From: Pontiellaceae bacterium B12219
Lineage (GTDB): Bacteria; Verrucomicrobiota; Kiritimatiellia; Kiritimatiellales; Pontiellaceae
Length of the DNA: 44,643 nt
Assembly (NCBI GenBank): GCA_029432795.1
Contig: JARNMJ010000035.1
Coordinates: forward strand, 1-44,643
Direction: 5' to 3'
Shown here in pieces: positions 42,190-44,643 of this stretch (position 1 is its first letter; every line of letters begins with the position of its first letter). A program made the translations under genes and the position numbers. The notes under the pieces were generated by a model. The model did not search any database. It was not told the DNA's origin and saw only the letters and a list, made by a program, of their open reading frames with translations.

Positions 42190-43349
42190 ATCGGGTAGTT
42201 GTATTTTTCCCTTCATGGCGCTACTTCGGTCATTTTGCTCTGCCGCTATTCGAACCGTTGGCCGAACACTATGAGATTATTTTCTTTCACACGGAAAAGG
42301 CGATCTATGGATGGGAAGATTGTCCCGACCTTTCGGACAAAGGAATCGAAACGGTTGATCTCCACTCATTGCAAACCTTTTCCTTTGTCAAGGCCTTGAA
42401 GAGCTTACGTGCGGACCTGATTGTGGTTTTCGACAAAGGGTGGGTGCAGGATCGTGCCCTGCTGTATGCCGCGAAGCACTTGGGAATTCCAAGTCTGCAT
42501 ATTCAGCATGGAATCATCGCAACACTAGAAGACATTGAAACCAAAAATCGGTTTCAACGAGCGTGTAATGAATTCATGAAAATCATACGTACCTTCAGGT
42601 TGTATGATTCCACCCTGATTCATATCGGGAGTAGGGCCTGGTTTAAGTCGCTTCCATTCCAAATGCGTCTGTTGCTGAACCCAAACGATTATTACTACAA
42701 CCACCGGCATGAAACGGTGGCGGATCTTGCATGCATTATTGGAGAGCGGGACCGATTATTTTTTGTGGAGAAAGAAGGCTATCGCGAGGAGCAGTTGGTT
42801 CCTATGGGCGCATTGCAGTTTGAAAAGGCCTATGCCATGGAACCGCAAGATCCAGAGCCGAAACTGTTACTGATTTCACAACCGCTGTTCGAAGACCATG
42901 TGCTCGAAGGCGGGCTGGCAGCCAAGAAAGAACATATTCGTGAAATCATAGAGGCATCTCCATTGCCTGTTGCGATTAAACCGCACCCACGGGAAGACCG
43001 GCAATGGTATATGGATAATTTCCAATCTTCGGAGCTACTGGTCTATCCTGCCGATAGAAGTATCAATGAAGCCATTTTAGATTGTAGTCATGTTGTTGGC
43101 TATTTTTCAACAGCACTTATCAATGCCCTTATATTGCAACGTCCGGTTGGTATTGTGCATTGGGTGGATGACCATGCCTATGTACTCAATTTGGATGCAG
43201 ACGGTGCTGCTGTTAGGTTGGATAATCCTGACGATTTATCCAGACTGACATCAACGGGAGCCTCGGCGGTTGAAGCGGCCCTATATGCGTTCGATACGAA
43301 TGTCGGTTCAGTTCTGCAAAGTACTCTCGATCGTCTCTTAAATTGCTGA
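42186..43349 (+). CDS. Polysialyltransferase/CDP-glycerol transferase-like GT-B protein
   Basis: 387 residues. The start MNRVVVFFPSWRYFGHFALP, the HIQHGII motif near residue 106, AIKPHPRED near 266 and the late GYFSTALINALILQRPVGIV loop are shared with bacterial polysialyl-, Kdo- and glycerophosphotransferase-like GT-B enzymes. The exact family is uncertain. It probably extends or modifies the exported glycan. It overlaps the flippase by 4 bases and its last 12 bases overlap the convergent pyruvyltransferase-like gene. A degenerate palindrome lies at 43020-43034. Confidence 0.72.
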   Translation: MNRVVVFFPSWRYFGHFALPLFEPLAEHYEIIFFHTEKAIYGWEDCPDLSDKGIETVDLHSLQTFSFVKALKSLRADLIVVFDKGWVQDRALLYAAKHLGIPSLHIQHGIIATLEDIETKNRFQRACNEFMKIIRTFRLYDSTLIHIGSRAWFKSLPFQMRLLLNPNDYYYNHRHETVADLACIIGERDRLFFVEKEGYREEQLVPMGALQFEKAYAMEPQDPEPKLLLISQPLFEDHVLEGGLAAKKEHIREIIEASPLPVAIKPHPREDRQWYMDNFQSSELLVYPADRSINEAILDCSHVVGYFSTALINALILQRPVGIVHWVDDHAYVLNLDADGAAVRLDNPDDLSRLTSTGASAVEAALYAFDTNVGSVLQSTLDRLLNC

Positions 43350-44537
43350 AATAAAATCAGCCGTGTTTTTATGGGTGATTTTAAGCAGTTCGGCCTGGAT
43401 GGTTTCAATGTCGTCTTGTACTGCCTTCGTTGTTCTTAATGTGTTCCTTGCAGAGCTGAACAACTGCTCCTTAAAATCAGTTGAGGCCATTTCTATTCCC
43501 CACTGAGAGCGGTCGATATCATTGAGAAACCACTGAATTTTATCATGCGACACGAGTGAAAGGATTGGGGTGCCGCATCCAAAGGGGATCATTTGTGCAT
43601 GACCGCGCATGCCGATAACCAGTGTGGGTTTTGCATACGCTTTCACCACTTCGCGGGGATGTACGTGGAACAGATCCACCACTTCATAAGTGACTCCCGC
43701 TTTGTCCAGATAGGGAAGCATCTGGTGATCACTGCGGGCATGGGCATAGTATGCAATGTGGCAGGTTTCTGACAGTTCTCTCGCAACCGCAGCAAGCTCG
43801 GCGAGGATGACGTCGGTTCTTTTTCCTAACCGCAGTTCAATGCGATCGAAGGCGCAATTGATCGCAATGATGGGCTTATCTTGACCTTTATTAGCAGAGC
43901 AGAGTTCCGGGTAGAGAATCTTGCATAGTGTGGTCGGGCAGGGCTGGTAGCGAATCTTGTTGTGGAGTTCGACCGGCAAATAGGCTTTAACGGCTCGGAT
44001 GCTGCCTGAATTGCGCAGGCCGATGTAAACGCTTTTTTCAGCCAACCGTGCCAGATGTCTGCGGAACACCGGTTTGAAATCGGGTTGATTTCGAAAACGA
44101 TTATATCCTACGGCAAAAAGGACGATAGGCACTTCGATCTGCGACAACATTTTTTCGCTGCAGCTCCATTGCCATCCACTTAGATTGTTCGGATTGGTGT
44201 CCCGTAGGAAGAGACCGCCCCCGCCGATCAGCAGACCGTCCATCCCATTGATTTCATGTAATAGTTTTTTATTTACCACGCGGTGCGCATGGATTCCGTT
44301 CCACTGGTTGGAAGATTCCAGATCAACAGCATCCCGCACGGTGCGTGGGAGTAAAGTGTCGCCTGCATTGCCGTCAGTATACATCGCCACATGGGCGATC
44401 AGTTTTCCTGAAGAAGGTTTATTCGCTTCCAAAAGTGCAGGAACATCCTGATTGATGCGGTCGGGAAACAACGAGTAGCAGGTTCGCTGCTTAAGCCAGT
44501 ATGCACGTGTCAGTGCTTTGTCGATCAGGGGATTCAT
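43338..44537 (-). CDS. Polysaccharide pyruvyl transferase-like protein
   Basis: 399 residues of the polysaccharide pyruvyl transferase family (CsaB/WcaK-like), which adds ketal pyruvate to sugars. Features: MYTDGNAGDTLLPRTVRDAV near residue 52, GLLIGGGGLFLRDTNPN, VGYNRFRN, YIGLRNSGS and a late VIGMRGHAQMIPFGCGTPIL, which matches the family H-(G/A)-motif near the active site. Pyruvylation would give a charged surface glycan. The start codon has AAGAG just upstream, 12 bases after the stop of a truncated upstream gene, so it is the second gene in a minus-strand unit. A palindrome copy lies near its 5' end. Confidence 0.87.
   Translation of the reverse strand: MNPLIDKALTRAYWLKQRTCYSLFPDRINQDVPALLEANKPSSGKLIAHVAMYTDGNAGDTLLPRTVRDAVDLESSNQWNGIHAHRVVNKKLLHEINGMDGLLIGGGGLFLRDTNPNNLSGWQWSCSEKMLSQIEVPIVLFAVGYNRFRNQPDFKPVFRRHLARLAEKSVYIGLRNSGSIRAVKAYLPVELHNKIRYQPCPTTLCKILYPELCSANKGQDKPIIAINCAFDRIELRLGKRTDVILAELAAVARELSETCHIAYYAHARSDHQMLPYLDKAGVTYEVVDLFHVHPREVVKAYAKPTLVIGMRGHAQMIPFGCGTPILSLVSHDKIQWFLNDIDRSQWGIEMASTDFKEQLFSSARNTLRTTKAVQDDIETIQAELLKITHKNTADFISAI
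44299..44313. repeat. TTCCA-N5-TGGAA palindrome, copy 15 (in pyruvyltransferase-like gene)
   Basis: TTCCACTGGTTGGAA within the coding region, about 225 bases from the gene start. Confidence 0.8.
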
Positions 44538-44549
44538 CTCTTGAACTGC

Positions 44550-44643
44550 CTAGTGTCCTGATTCATAAATAGGTTTATTTAACTTCGTTCTGGCCCGATT
44601 GATTTTTTCCAAGATGTCTTTGCCTTTGGCAACCCAGCGATAG
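44550..44643 (-). CDS. C-terminal end of a minus-strand gene cut by the window edge
   Basis: Thirty codons are open from the window edge to a TAG at 44550-44552, giving a basic helical tail beginning YRWVAKGKDILEKINRA and ending PIYESGH. The stop lies 12 bases before the pyruvyltransferase-like start, which carries a ribosome site, so this is very likely the upstream operon gene. Its function cannot be told; a glycan gene is likely from context. Confidence 0.6.
   Translation of the reverse strand, partial: YRWVAKGKDILEKINRARTKLNKPIYESGH

Noticed and set aside
1-44643. tRNA, rRNA, transposase, integrase or attachment sites
   Set aside because: I read both strands and intergenic gaps and saw no cloverleaf, rRNA segment, transposase motif or flanking direct repeats. 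Very short or divergent cases could be missed by eye.

Overview
The window looks like a chromosome segment of a Gram-negative bacterium of the PVC superphylum, most likely a Kiritimatiellota (Pontiella-like) relative. This is inferred from gene content: an autotransporter and a porin ending in Phe (outer membrane), exosortase chemistry, DUF4832, DUF1080 and beta-helix proteins, an ileS-dksA-lspA-miaA-hflX order, and TMEM260/DUF2723 and YfhO membrane proteins. No rRNA or tRNA gene is present to settle it.

Layout: 0.2-1.4 kb pgk; 1.6-5.1 kb a large autotransporter (minus); 5.4-12.1 kb housekeeping block ileS, a zinc-less DksA-like gene, lspA, miaA, hflX; 12.1-13.9 kb an orphan membrane protein and a secreted esterase with an EF-hand; 14.0-15.0 kb a secreted ubiquitin-like protein overlapped by a small exosortase gene; 15.1-18.4 kb a VF530-type protein and two secreted proteins (DUF4832, beta-helix); 18.5-22.7 kb (minus) a porin-proV-proW-proX glycine betaine uptake operon; 23.0-25.3 kb bioA and a medium-chain dehydrogenase; 25.6-27.9 kb DUF1080, a fatty acid hydroxylase-type enzyme and a Gre-like factor; 28.0-30.6 kb rpsO-pnp; 30.6-44.6 kb a surface-glycan region with glycosyltransferases, a DUF2723 protein with an internal DUF805 domain, a methyltransferase-like protein, GtrA, YfhO, a flippase, a polysialyltransferase-like protein and a pyruvyltransferase-like protein.

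The most striking locus is 14044-14986. A signal peptide is followed directly by a domain that I align by hand to eukaryotic ubiquitin with 46 identities in 68 aligned positions. The Gly-Gly tail is replaced by a Thr-rich linker, one membrane helix and a basic tail, which is the layout of an exosortase substrate. The next gene overlaps by 14 nt and encodes an exosortase with an intact Cys-Arg-His triad. I read this as a dedicated exosortase-substrate pair whose cargo is a surface ubiquitin fold.

The second signal is a dispersed 15-nt palindrome, TTCCA-N5-TGGAA. I find 15 exact copies against about 0.04 expected by chance. Intergenic copies sit mostly within a few bases of stop codons; several copies inside genes are read in frame as Phe-Gln-x-Leu-Glu. 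Its function is unknown to me.
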